Notes: generated by a model from the sequence alone, not told the origin. Positions 9,562-17,789 are shown, counted from the stretch's first letter. The stretch: 64,000 nucleotides of DNA from Lysobacterales bacterium (GCA_015655355.1 JAATFG010000065.1:1-64000), one strand, 5' to 3'. Translations and numbers: made by a program.

Positions 9562-10362
9562 ATGAGCAGCAACAGAAAACTCTCCAGTCTTGCGCTGGCC
9601 TTGCTGGCCGTCGTTTCGGCTGGCTCGGCTTCGGCTCAGACCAAGACTTTCAATGGCGCCACCAGCGACGACCCGACGAACACCTACGTCAAGGTCGGCG
9701 AATCGGATGTCAATGGCGGCCCGCATCACAGCGGCTATGCCGGGATCGGCGTCCAAAGCACGGGGGTGGACACCCAGGTCGACTTCCAAGGCTTGGCCAC
9801 CTACGGCGGCAGCAACGCGGTGAAGGTACTTTCCTATCCGTACGACCCGACCTCGCCGCACCCGGACCTGGGCGTGTTCGCGTTCTCCAAGGTGGGCACC
9901 GCTGACGTCTGGTTCGGTGAGTGGTCCGCTGACGGTTCGCCGAATTACAGCAATCGTCAGGTTTACTACATAGGCGATAATACAAATGTGACTCTGCCCG
10001 GTAGTGGTACTGCGACCTATACGGTTGCCGGCATCAACCAGTACAACGGCACCAGCACTGCGGCTGGCACCAATCTGCTGACAGGTACCTTCACCGCCGA
10101 CTTTTCGACCAATCATTTGTCGGGCAGCCTGACCCGTACCGGTTCCAGCACGGTCAATACCTTGGCCTTGGGCAGCGTGGTCACGCCCTACGTAACCATC
10201 AATCCATCCACTGCCACCTTCAGTGGCCTGGCTCGGGCCAATTCGGTTGTGGGTACCACCAGTGGCAGTTTCTTCGGGGCGAATGCAACTGCCCTGGCCG
10301 GCATCGCGACGTTCACTGGCAATAGCCAGTACAACACCGCATTCGGCGGTACCAAGAACTGA
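9562..10362 (+). CDS. Secreted hemophilin-like (HphA-type) heme-binding protein, Slam substrate
   Basis: A 266-residue exported protein. The start at 9562 is preceded by AGAGG, and a signal peptide ends at ASA-Q (residue 25-26). There is no lipobox cysteine, so it should be soluble rather than a surface lipoprotein. The N-terminal half is a variable, aromatic- and His-containing handle (PHHSGYAG, DVWFGEWSADG). The C-terminal half has the small TbpB-like eight-strand barrel signature (GTFTADFSTNHLSGSLTRTG, SGSFFGANATALAG, ending AFGGTK). That barrel is what Slam translocators recognise. With a TonB receptor upstream and a Slam gene downstream it best fits a hemophore. Ligand identity is inferred from heme oxygenase in the same locus. 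Confidence 0.82.
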   Translation: MSSNRKLSSLALALLAVVSAGSASAQTKTFNGATSDDPTNTYVKVGESDVNGGPHHSGYAGIGVQSTGVDTQVDFQGLATYGGSNAVKVLSYPYDPTSPHPDLGVFAFSKVGTADVWFGEWSADGSPNYSNRQVYYIGDNTNVTLPGSGTATYTVAGINQYNGTSTAAGTNLLTGTFTADFSTNHLSGSLTRTGSSTVNTLALGSVVTPYVTINPSTATFSGLARANSVVGTTSGSFFGANATALAGIATFTGNSQYNTAFGGTKN

Positions 10363-10466
10363 CCAATCGTCGGTTTGGATTCGTCCATAACCTGATGTTT
10401 GTTTGACGATACGGCAAGGACCAGCTGCGGCAGCCCGTCCTTGCCACTGTTGAAGCGATCTTGCTC

Positions 10467-11972
10467 ATGCACCCGATTTTCTTCGCGTGGCGCCAGCTTC
10501 GGCATCGCGCATTGCCGCAGATTCCTTTCCTGCTTGTTGGCTTGATGGGCTGGCCCTTGCATGCCCAGGAACAGGACGACACCCGTCGCATCCTCGACCA
10601 GCGCAACGGGCAGCAATCCGTCGAGCGCGAACGCGAACTGCTGAAAGGCGAACTGGACGGCGCCCGCCCGACGATCACCGTGGATGGCCAAACCCATGTC
10701 GTCGAACATACGGTCAGTGATGTGGGCCGCGCCTTGTACCTTTCATTGCAGAACAAGCAGTGGGCGGCAGCCGCGCATTTTTTGCACGAGTATCTGACTT
10801 TGCCGGATCGCGATCCGATGCTGGTGCATTACGCGCAGGGCATGCTCGCGCGCCTGCAAGGCCATTACGCCGAGGCCGAGCGTGAATTCCGCGTGCTGCT
10901 GGAATCGCAGCCGGATTTTCTGCTTGGGCGGCTGGAGTTGGCGCGGACGCTGTTCGAGGACCAACAGGATCGCGAGGCCGCGGAACTGTTCGAGGCCATT
11001 GATGGTTCCATCGATGCCACCGATCCCAGGACTGAAGGTGTGCGCAAGACCATCACGGTGTTCCGTCAGGCGTTGCGCAATCGTTCTGCATGGAGCGGGT
11101 CGTTCTCGTTCGGACCGATCTGGAGCGACAACGTCAATCGCACTTCGGCCAGCCATACCTGCCTGTTCTATTACGAAGGCATGTGCTTCTACGACCGCAA
11201 GACGCCCGACGCCATCTCCGCTGCCGGAATCGACTACGACGCCAGCCTTGACAAGTATTTTCCATTGGGTGGCCATCATGGCTTGTACTTGCGTTCGTTG
11301 CTGTTCGGCGAGAGCTACCGCGACAATAGCGCATACGACGAACTGACCTCGACCACGCAAGCCGGTTACAGCTTTCGCAGCGGCCGAAACAATTTTGCAC
11401 TGGCCCCTTCGTTCGATTACTACGCGTTGGGCGACTCCGCGCTGTATGGCGCATGGGGCCTGCATGGCGAATGGAGCCATACCTTGTCGCAAGCCTCGCT
11501 GCTGAAGGTGGAAGGCGACTGGAAGGACATGCGCTATCGAAATGTCGCTTATGCGAGCAACTACGACGGCGTCTCGCGTTCGATTTTCGCCACTTACTTC
11601 CACGGTCTCGGCGCACGCTGGACGTTATTTGGCGGCGCGGATTATCTGGACAGCAATGCGCCGATCGAAGCCAACGCCTATCGACAAACGGGGGTGCGCC
11701 TGGGGGCGTCGCTGCAATGGCCCGACGGATTCAACAGCACGCTGTTTGCATCCTATCGACATCGCGATTACGGCGCCTACAGCGCACTCCTGGACGCGCT
11801 CCGGAAGGACAACGAGCAGAACTACATCCTCGTGATCAAGGCGGCGCGCCTGGCCTTTGCCGGTTTTACCCCACTGCTGACCCTGCGCAGGAACTCGGTC
11901 AAGAGCAGCGTGGACTGGTTGTATTCCTATGACAAGGACGTCGCCAGCCTGAAATTGGAGCATGCGTTCTGA
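10467..11972 (+). CDS. Slam-type (DUF560) outer-membrane translocator, HsmA-like
   Basis: A 501-residue protein from the ATG at 10467 (a TTG two codons earlier is possible). It has a signal sequence, then TPR-like helices at about 70-200 (AQGMLARLQGHYAEAEREFR, LGRLELARTLFEDQ). A C-terminal beta-barrel domain with alternating aromatic strands follows, ending in Phe (KLEHAF) as outer-membrane barrels do. Slam proteins move substrates with TbpB-like barrels across the outer membrane; the preceding gene is a fitting substrate. Length and domain order match Slam/HsmA. Confidence 0.85.
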   Translation: MHPIFFAWRQLRHRALPQIPFLLVGLMGWPLHAQEQDDTRRILDQRNGQQSVERERELLKGELDGARPTITVDGQTHVVEHTVSDVGRALYLSLQNKQWAAAAHFLHEYLTLPDRDPMLVHYAQGMLARLQGHYAEAEREFRVLLESQPDFLLGRLELARTLFEDQQDREAAELFEAIDGSIDATDPRTEGVRKTITVFRQALRNRSAWSGSFSFGPIWSDNVNRTSASHTCLFYYEGMCFYDRKTPDAISAAGIDYDASLDKYFPLGGHHGLYLRSLLFGESYRDNSAYDELTSTTQAGYSFRSGRNNFALAPSFDYYALGDSALYGAWGLHGEWSHTLSQASLLKVEGDWKDMRYRNVAYASNYDGVSRSIFATYFHGLGARWTLFGGADYLDSNAPIEANAYRQTGVRLGASLQWPDGFNSTLFASYRHRDYGAYSALLDALRKDNEQNYILVIKAARLAFAGFTPLLTLRRNSVKSSVDWLYSYDKDVASLKLEHAF

Positions 11973-12052
11973 ATCCAATGGCGATTGATCCTGCCGCCAA
12001 TCCCGTGTCCGCCAACATCCTGCCATTTCCCGCTTTCCCGAGAGCCGCCACC

Positions 12053-12679
12053 ATGCACGAAGCGATTGTCGATTCCACGTCTACCCGCAGCCAGCGGCTG
12101 AAGGCTGCCACCCACGCCGTCCACGATGTGCTGGACAAGCGCATCATGGCTGCGGGCATCTTCACCGGCCGCGAGCAGTTCGCGAAGTTCCTGCGTGCGC
12201 AATATCGTTTCCATCGCGATATCGATGCGCTGTACGCCAGGCCACGATTGCATGCGTTGCTGCCGGAACTCGACGAGCGCCGCCGCTTGCTGAAAATCGC
12301 CAGCGATTTAGGGGATTTGGGCAAGCCGTTGCCGACGGACGCCCGCGGGCGATTGGACGAAACCACGTCGCTCCCGGTCGCACTGGGCTGGTTGTACGTG
12401 GCCGAAGGTTCCAACCTCGGTGGCATGATCCTGCTCAAGTTCGCGCACGAGAAACTCGGGTTGGGTTCGGACTTTGGCGCCCGTCACCTGGCAGCGCATC
12501 CGGAGGGGGCCGCCCGGCATTGGCGTCAATTCACGACGGCACTGGATGCCGTGCGGTTGTCGCCGACGCAGGAGGAGGACGTGGTACGGGGCGCGCAGGA
12601 TGCTTTCCGTACGGTGCATCACTATGTGGAAGAGGAGTTGCCGTTGGCCGGCTCTTCCCCTGTGGCAGGGCATGCATGA
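12053..12679 (+). CDS. hemO: Heme oxygenase, bacterial HemO/PigA type
   Basis: A 208-residue all-helical heme oxygenase that opens imported heme to biliverdin, CO and free iron in the cytoplasm. RSQRL then the proximal heme ligand (His24 here, by alignment with His26 of PigA) and the distal helix ALGWLYVAEGSNLGG are visible, as is DFGARHLAAHPEGAARHW near the C-terminus. The start at 12053 gives a PigA-like N-terminus; an upstream ATG at 11978 would add 25 residues and sit 5 bases after the Slam gene. Its stop overlaps the next start by four bases. Confidence 0.93.
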   Translation: MHEAIVDSTSTRSQRLKAATHAVHDVLDKRIMAAGIFTGREQFAKFLRAQYRFHRDIDALYARPRLHALLPELDERRRLLKIASDLGDLGKPLPTDARGRLDETTSLPVALGWLYVAEGSNLGGMILLKFAHEKLGLGSDFGARHLAAHPEGAARHWRQFTTALDAVRLSPTQEEDVVRGAQDAFRTVHHYVEEELPLAGSSPVAGHA

Positions 12680-13068
12680 ATCCAGTGGCGCCCGATCCGG
12701 CACCGATCGGCGGGCTGCGGCGCGCCTTGTTGCGGGTGCTGGCCGTGGTCAGCCTGGGATTGGCTTTTGTCGGCGTGGTGACGCCGGGCTTGCCGACGAC
12801 CGAGTTCGTGTTGCTCGCCGCCTGGGCCGCGGCGCGCAGTTCGCCGCGCTTGCACGCATGGATATTGCGTCATCGTTTGTTCGGGCCATTGCTGGCGCAC
12901 TGGCAGGCGGGCAAGTTGCCGCGCAAGGCCAAATGGGCCGCAACTTTCACGATGACGCTGGCCGGCACGTTTTCGGCATTGACGATTCCGCACAAGCCGA
13001 GCGTGGCGATCATCATCGGTTGCATGGCTTGCGTGCTGGCATGGCTGTGGCGAAGGCCGGAACCATGA
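12676..13068 (+). CDS. DUF454 (YbaN-like) inner-membrane protein
   Basis: A 130-residue protein with the DUF454 pattern: a first membrane helix leading into GVVTPGLPTTEFVLLAAWAAARSSPRL, then HRLFGPLLAHW and two closely spaced C-terminal membrane segments. The function of the family is unknown, but members often sit beside heme oxygenase or heme uptake genes. It is coupled to hemO by an ATGA overlap and to the following gene by another ATGA overlap, so it is firmly part of this operon. Confidence 0.87.
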   Translation: MNPVAPDPAPIGGLRRALLRVLAVVSLGLAFVGVVTPGLPTTEFVLLAAWAAARSSPRLHAWILRHRLFGPLLAHWQAGKLPRKAKWAATFTMTLAGTFSALTIPHKPSVAIIIGCMACVLAWLWRRPEP

Positions 13069-13382
13069 GTGGGAAGCGTCCACTCCGGCAGCGTGCGGGC
13101 TGGACCGCCATCGGTGACATCGGTTCGTCGCCGCATGCGTGCGTATTGCGTGCCGCAGGATTGAAAGTCACCTCGGCCCGTCTGGCGGCGTTGCGCCTTG
13201 CGCCGGAGGTACTGCGCAATCACGGCCATCTGACTGCGCGAAACGTTTACGAGGCAGCCTGCCGGCACGGCTACACGCTGTCACCGACGGCCTTTCATGG
13301 CGTGCTGCCCAAGCTGGCAAATGCCGGGTTGCTGCCGCAACCGACGACCTCCCTTCCTTCTCGTCCCGATGAATTGGATTGA
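13065..13382 (+). CDS. Short Fur-family-like protein with DNA-binding domain only
   Basis: A 105-residue protein. Residues about 28-92 resemble the Fur winged helix: VLRAAGLKVTSARLAALRLA aligns with the AGLKVT-x-RL start of Fur, followed by HLTARNVYEAACRHG and VLPKLANAGLL. The C-terminal metal-binding and dimerization domain of Fur (HHHDH, CxxC) is absent, and the only Cys residues lie outside that pattern. ATG overlaps the previous stop; exbB starts 4 bases after its stop. It may be a local regulator of the heme operon, or a decayed Fur copy kept by its position. Confidence 0.66.
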   Translation: MSGKRPLRQRAGWTAIGDIGSSPHACVLRAAGLKVTSARLAALRLAPEVLRNHGHLTARNVYEAACRHGYTLSPTAFHGVLPKLANAGLLPQPTTSLPSRPDELD

Positions 13383-13385
13383 CCG

Positions 13386-14108
13386 ATGCAAATCATGACC
13401 GCGAACCTTCCGCCCGATCTGGGCCCGTGGCAAATGTTCCTGCATGCCGGGGGTGTAGTGCAGGCCGTGATGGTCGGTTTGGCGCTGGCGTCGATCGTCA
13501 CCTGGACCGTGCTGGTTGCCAAGACGTGGGAACTGCGCCGGATTGGCCGTTCGTTGCGCACTGCCCGCGCGGTGCTGGCGCGCGCTGTGCAGTTGCCCGA
13601 CACCGAAGGCAATCCGCATCTGGGCGATGGCATTGTCCATGACCTGATCGTCGAGGCCCGCGCGGAGCTGCAGCAGTCCGCGGGTTTGCCGGACAAGGCT
13701 GGAATCAAGGAGCGGATCGCTTCGCGTCTGGAGCGGGTCGAACTGAATCATGTGCGTCACCTGCGCATCGGCACCGGGCTTCTCGCCACTATTGGCGCGA
13801 CTGCGCCGTTCGTGGGCCTGTTGGGCACGGTGTGGGGGATCATGAACAGCTTCATCGGCATCGCCAAATCCAACACGACCAGCCTGGCGGTGGTTGCACC
13901 CGGCATTGCCGAGGCCTTGCAAGCCATGGCGTTGGGGCTGGTGGCCGCGATTCCGGCGGTGGTGATCTACAACCATTTCAGCCGGCGACTGGCTGCCCTG
14001 CGAGGCGACTTGGGCGATGTGTCGGCGGAATTGCAGCGGATCATCTCGCGTGATCTGGATCGTCGAGAAGCGTCGAAGGCGGACGCTGCCGCCGTATCCA
14101 TGCACTGA
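13386..14108 (+). CDS. exbB: Biopolymer transport protein ExbB (MotA/TolQ/ExbB family)
   Basis: A 240-residue inner-membrane proton-channel subunit with three membrane helices. The first is at about 20-42; the conserved pair follows GLLATIGATAPFVGLLGTVWGIMNSF and IAEALQAMALGLVAAIPAVVIYN, the core MotA/ExbB signature. It joins ExbD and TonB to power outer-membrane receptors with the proton gradient. An in-frame ATG three codons in is an alternative start. The dedicated copy next to the receptor suggests a private energizer for heme uptake. Confidence 0.95.
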   Translation: MQIMTANLPPDLGPWQMFLHAGGVVQAVMVGLALASIVTWTVLVAKTWELRRIGRSLRTARAVLARAVQLPDTEGNPHLGDGIVHDLIVEARAELQQSAGLPDKAGIKERIASRLERVELNHVRHLRIGTGLLATIGATAPFVGLLGTVWGIMNSFIGIAKSNTTSLAVVAPGIAEALQAMALGLVAAIPAVVIYNHFSRRLAALRGDLGDVSAELQRIISRDLDRREASKADAAAVSMH

Positions 14109-14121
14109 GCGGAGCCGGACG

Positions 14122-14544
14122 ATGGCAATCAGGACGAGTCGCGAAGATGACGATCTGGACGAGAACCACGAGATCAATGTCACGCCTTTCATCGACGTGA
14201 TGCTGGTGTTGCTGATCATCTTCATGGTGGCTGCTCCGTTGGCGACGGTCGATGTGCCGGTGGAGCTGCCATCCAGCACGGCGCAGCCACGGCCGAAGGA
14301 TCACGCGCCAATCTATTTGACCGTGCAAGCCGACCTCTCGTTGAGCCTGAACCAGGACAAGGTCACACGGGCCGAGCTGAAAGCGAAACTGGATGCGTTG
14401 ACCCGGGGCGACCGCGACGAGCGCATCTTTCTTCGCGCCGACAAGGAAGTGCCTTATGGCGAACTGATGGGCGCGATGAATGCGTTGCGCGATGCCGGCT
14501 ATCTGAAAGTGGCATTGGTCGGATTGGAGCAATCCGGAAAATGA
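14122..14544 (+). CDS. exbD: Biopolymer transport protein ExbD
   Basis: A 140-residue ExbD/TolR protein. It has a short cytoplasmic N-terminus, one membrane helix with the essential Asp (INVTPFIDVMLVLLIIFMV), and a periplasmic domain with the FLRADKEVPYGELMGAMNAL motif. The start at 14122 has GGAG eight bases upstream. The stop overlaps the tonB start by four bases. Confidence 0.96.
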   Translation: MAIRTSREDDDLDENHEINVTPFIDVMLVLLIIFMVAAPLATVDVPVELPSSTAQPRPKDHAPIYLTVQADLSLSLNQDKVTRAELKAKLDALTRGDRDERIFLRADKEVPYGELMGAMNALRDAGYLKVALVGLEQSGK

Positions 14545-15290
14545 GCGTGCTGGAGCATGACCGGGCGCTCCTGCGCTGGAGCGGCAGCTTCGGCATGGCG
14601 TTGCTTGTGCATGTTGCCGTCATCGGCGTGGTGCTGTGGTGGCATGCGTCTCGTCCGGCGCAGCCGCTGCCGCCACAGGCGCAAGCCGTGATGGTGGAAC
14701 TGGCGCCATCGCCGACTGCACCGCCGACGTCGCCCACCGATCTGCCGCCGGGAGCACTGCAGCAGGAGCAGCGCAAAGCCCAACCCGAGGCAGCGCCGAA
14801 GCCGGCCCCCAAACCGGAGCCACAGCAAAAGCCGCAAGAGCATGCGGAAGTCGCGTTGCCGCAGCAGGCGCGGCAACGGCAGAACGACGAGAACGCCAAC
14901 AATGACGTCGCGCAGACCAGTGCCCCGCCGAGTGTGCAGGCATCTGTCGATAGCCGCTATGCGGCCAATCAATCATCGGCGGGCGTGATGCCTCAGGCGA
15001 TGGCGACGTGGCAGTCGCAGATATTGGGCCGTCTGGAGCACTTCAAGCAGTATTCCCGTGACGCGCAACGACGACGTCTCTTCGGGACGGTGCAAGTGCA
15101 GTTCCAAGTCAATCGGCAAGGTCAGGTGCTGGCCGTGGCGGTTGTCCAGGGCAGCGGCCATGACCTGCTGGATGACGAAGCGGTGGCCACGGTGCGACGG
15201 GCCAGTCCATTGCCGCCGCCCCCGCCGGAGTTTCTTGGTGATCCGGTCACGGTGACGACGCCGGTGGAGTTCACGTTGCAGAGGCGTTGA
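14541..15290 (+). CDS. tonB: TonB energy-transducing protein
   Basis: A 249-residue TonB. One N-terminal membrane anchor is at about 16-35 (SFGMALLVHVAVIGVVLWW), and a Pro/Gln/Lys/Glu-rich periplasmic spacer runs at about 40-130 (EAAPKPAPKPEPQQKPQE). The C-terminal domain from about 155 has GTVQVQFQVNRQGQVLAVAV, DEAVATVRRASPLPPPP and VTVTTPVEFTL. It contacts the TonB box of receptors. As the last gene of the + strand heme locus it is likely dedicated to the receptor at 6323-9475. Confidence 0.95.
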   Translation: MSVLEHDRALLRWSGSFGMALLVHVAVIGVVLWWHASRPAQPLPPQAQAVMVELAPSPTAPPTSPTDLPPGALQQEQRKAQPEAAPKPAPKPEPQQKPQEHAEVALPQQARQRQNDENANNDVAQTSAPPSVQASVDSRYAANQSSAGVMPQAMATWQSQILGRLEHFKQYSRDAQRRRLFGTVQVQFQVNRQGQVLAVAVVQGSGHDLLDDEAVATVRRASPLPPPPPEFLGDPVTVTTPVEFTLQRR

Positions 15291-15352
15291 AAGGCCACGC
15301 TGCGCTGTATTCGAGCATTGCCGGCGGCGGCATTGCACAATTGCGATTGCGG

Positions 15353-15907
15353 TCAGCGTGCAGGGTTCGGACGGGCAATTTCCGATCCGAAGATTTCGCC
15401 GTAGTACGCATGGCCTGCTTGCAGATGCGCACGGAAGTCGAAACCGCGCTTCAGCATTTCATCCATGTCGGCGCGGGCGATGCGCATGACGTAGCTGTGT
15501 TCGGTCGTGACCAGTCGGCATGGCGTGGTCGCTTCCGTCGTGCTGAACCACTTGCCCGGATCGGCATGGCCGGATGCATGTGTGTGGCCGTTGTGCTCGA
15601 TTTCCCAATGGCCATCGAGCAGTATCCAGTAGGCGTCGTCGCGCGTGGTCGCGTCGTTGTCGCATTCGGCGACGATGCTGCCGTTCTGCGCTTCCCATTC
15701 CCGTGAATGGTCGATGGCCCAGCGCAATTGCGCGGTATCCAGCGCGGTGAAAAACGGCGTGTGCCTCAGCAAGCGAAGATAGGTGATGGAAGGTTTCATC
15801 GTGGTGTTTCTCGATGCGATGTTGCCGAAGCGCATGCAAGTCGCAAGCAACAGGAAAACGGCGCAGGCGACGAGCATCGAGATGAATGCATGGCGAGGGA
15901 AATTCAT
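15353..15907 (-). CDS. Hypothetical membrane-anchored protein with a cNMP-binding-like fold
   Basis: A 184-residue protein from the ATG at 15907. A membrane segment spans about residues 7-25, then a soluble part resembles the cyclic-nucleotide-binding beta-roll of Crp-type proteins (LRHTPFFTALDTAQLRWAID, then DAYWILLDGHWEIEHNGH). No helix-turn-helix follows, and the phosphate-binding cassette consensus is not clear. A start at the ATG at 15799 would remove the membrane segment and give 148 residues. It faces tonB convergently; no functional partner is evident. Confidence 0.55.
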   Translation of the reverse strand: MNFPRHAFISMLVACAVFLLLATCMRFGNIASRNTTMKPSITYLRLLRHTPFFTALDTAQLRWAIDHSREWEAQNGSIVAECDNDATTRDDAYWILLDGHWEIEHNGHTHASGHADPGKWFSTTEATTPCRLVTTEHSYVMRIARADMDEMLKRGFDFRAHLQAGHAYYGEIFGSEIARPNPAR

Positions 15908-15978
15908 GGGTTGGTCCGGATGCGGTCGGCATGACGGATGCATTCGACATCCGCCATGCCGTTTTGCCGCATCGTGGT

Positions 15979-16878
15979 TCAGGCCAGCTTGGCCGGCGTC
16001 AGCAAGTCCGACAGTCCCACCCGATGCAGCATTTCCGCGCGCAGGCGGTCGAGCACGCTGAAGCCGACGTTCGCGCCGTCCTGCGCCGGATCGACGTGGA
16101 CGCGGAACGGGCGCGTGCCGAACGGTGCGGCGACGACATCGACGATGGCATCGGCGACTTCGCCGACGTCGGCGTCATCCGGCACGATTTCGGCAAAGGC
16201 CTTCTGCACCTGTTCGCCGAAGCCCGCATACGGGCCGGCTTCGTATTCGGCCAGGCGCGCGGTGTCGGCGGGTGCGCCCGCATTGGCGAAGTGGTTGGTG
16301 CCCTTGGTGAACGCGCCGGGCACGATGATCGAGGTTTCGATGCCCCAGCGCGCAAGCTCGCGCGAGTACAGCACCGCCAGCGAATCCATCGCCGCCTTGG
16401 CCGCGAAATAGGGCGCCAGATACGGCGGCGTGCCGCCGGCCGAGCTGCTGCTCGACACCCACACCAGCAAACCCTGCTTTTGCCCACGCATTTGCGGCAG
16501 CGCGGCGCGGTTGACGCGCTGGGTGCCGAGCACGTTGACGTCGTATTGCTGCGCAAGCTGCTCGGCGGTGAAGGCTTCGGCCGGGCCGAACATCATGTGC
16601 CCGGCGTTGTGCACGACGACATCGAGGCGACCGGCGTCGGCGATGATTTTCGCAACGGCGGCATCGGCGGAGTCTTGCGATTGCACGTCCAGTTCCACCG
16701 TGCGCAGGTCGGCGCTGTTGGCTTTCGAGAACGCTGCGATGTCTTCAACCACCTTTGCGTTCTTGCCGGTGGTGCCGCGCATCGAGGCGTAAACAGTGTT
16801 GCCGGCCTTGGCCAGCGCTTCGGCGGTAAGCCGGCCGAAACCGCTGGACGCGCCGGTGACGAGGATGATCTTGCTCAT
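15979..16878 (-). CDS. SDR family NAD(P)-dependent oxidoreductase
   Basis: A 299-residue classical short-chain dehydrogenase. It has the TGASSGFG cofactor loop near residue 8, DVVVHNAGHMMFG in place of NNAG, a catalytic serine in VSSSSSAGG and the YFAAK active-site Tyr/Lys. The extended C-terminus (about 50 residues after the core) resembles the subgroup that acts on larger alcohol or ketone substrates. Reaction partner unknown. It is 61 bases downstream of another SDR on the same strand, likely one transcript. Confidence 0.88.
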   Translation of the reverse strand: MSKIILVTGASSGFGRLTAEALAKAGNTVYASMRGTTGKNAKVVEDIAAFSKANSADLRTVELDVQSQDSADAAVAKIIADAGRLDVVVHNAGHMMFGPAEAFTAEQLAQQYDVNVLGTQRVNRAALPQMRGQKQGLLVWVSSSSSAGGTPPYLAPYFAAKAAMDSLAVLYSRELARWGIETSIIVPGAFTKGTNHFANAGAPADTARLAEYEAGPYAGFGEQVQKAFAEIVPDDADVGEVADAIVDVVAAPFGTRPFRVHVDPAQDGANVGFSVLDRLRAEMLHRVGLSDLLTPAKLA

Positions 16879-16939
16879 GGGTTGCTCCTTGAAGATGGAA
16901 AGACGCGTCCGTGCGGCGGGCGCGCGAAATGGGCGAAGC

Positions 16940-17686
16940 TCAGACCATGCCGCCGTTGGCGCGCAGCACCTGGCCGTTGATCCAGCTGCCGTCGGGGCCG
17001 GCGAGGAAGGCGACGGCGGAAGCGATGTCGTCCGGCGTGCCGAGGCGTTCGAGCGGGTTCATCTTCGACATGCGCTCGATCAATTCCGGCGACTTGCCGT
17101 TGAGGAACAGCGCGGTGGCGGTCGGGCCGGGCGCGACGGCATTGACGGTGATCGAACGGCCGCGCACTTCCTTGGACAGGATCGCGGTCAGGGTTTCCAC
17201 CGCGGCTTTCGTTGCGGCGTAAACGGCGTAGTTCTCCAGCTTCAGCCCGACCACGCTGGTGGACAGGTTGATGATGCGGCCGCCGTTGCGCAGCCGGCGC
17301 GCGGCCTGGCGCAAGGTGTTGAAGGTGCCTTTGAGGTTGATCGCGATCTGGCTGTCGAACAGCGCATCGTCGCTGTCGGCCAGCGGCGCCAGCTTCATGA
17401 TGCCGGCGTTGTTGACCAGCACATCGACGCCGCCGAATGCCGCTTCGGCCGCATCGAACATGCGCTCGACCGCCGCCGCGTCGCTGACGTCGGCTTGCGC
17501 GGCGATGGCATGGCCGCCGGCTTGTTCGATCTTGCCGACCAGTGCTTCGGCTTCGGCGCTGCTGCCGGCGTAATTGACCACCACGTTGAAGCCGTCGCTG
17601 GCGAGGCGCTCGGCGATGGCGGCGCCGATGCCGCGCGAGGCGCCGGTGACGATCGCCACCGGACGGGAAGAGGTTTGTGCGTTCAT
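16940..17686 (-). CDS. SDR family oxidoreductase, FabG-like
   Basis: A 248-residue classical SDR with TGASRGIG (residues about 15-22), LVNNAGIMKL, the STSVVG serine, the YAATK catalytic pair and the typical C-terminal INGQVLRANGG. The sequence is closest in style to 3-oxoacyl-ACP reductase-like or glucose-dehydrogenase-like SDRs, but a lone copy outside a fab operon is more likely a general carbonyl reductase. It is divergent from a LysR gene, which may regulate it. Confidence 0.88.
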   Translation of the reverse strand: MNAQTSSRPVAIVTGASRGIGAAIAERLASDGFNVVVNYAGSSAEAEALVGKIEQAGGHAIAAQADVSDAAAVERMFDAAEAAFGGVDVLVNNAGIMKLAPLADSDDALFDSQIAINLKGTFNTLRQAARRLRNGGRIINLSTSVVGLKLENYAVYAATKAAVETLTAILSKEVRGRSITVNAVAPGPTATALFLNGKSPELIERMSKMNPLERLGTPDDIASAVAFLAGPDGSWINGQVLRANGGMV

Positions 17687-17744
17687 GGGGACATCTCGGT
17701 CATCCGCCGGAGTGGCGTGGACACAAGGTAGTCATTTCCCCTTT

Positions 17745-17789
17745 CCGGATAATCGGGCATATTCCGCCAACACCATTCGGATTAGCCGG
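17745..17789. promoter_or_regulatory. Interrupted inverted repeat between the SDR and LysR genes
   Basis: CCGGATAATC (17745-17754) and GATTAGCCGG (17780-17789) are inverted copies matching at 9 of 10 bases, 25 bases apart, ending just before the LysR start codon. This position fits autoregulation by the LysR protein, which usually binds dyads in the divergent gap. No experiment or alignment supports it yet. Confidence 0.35.
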
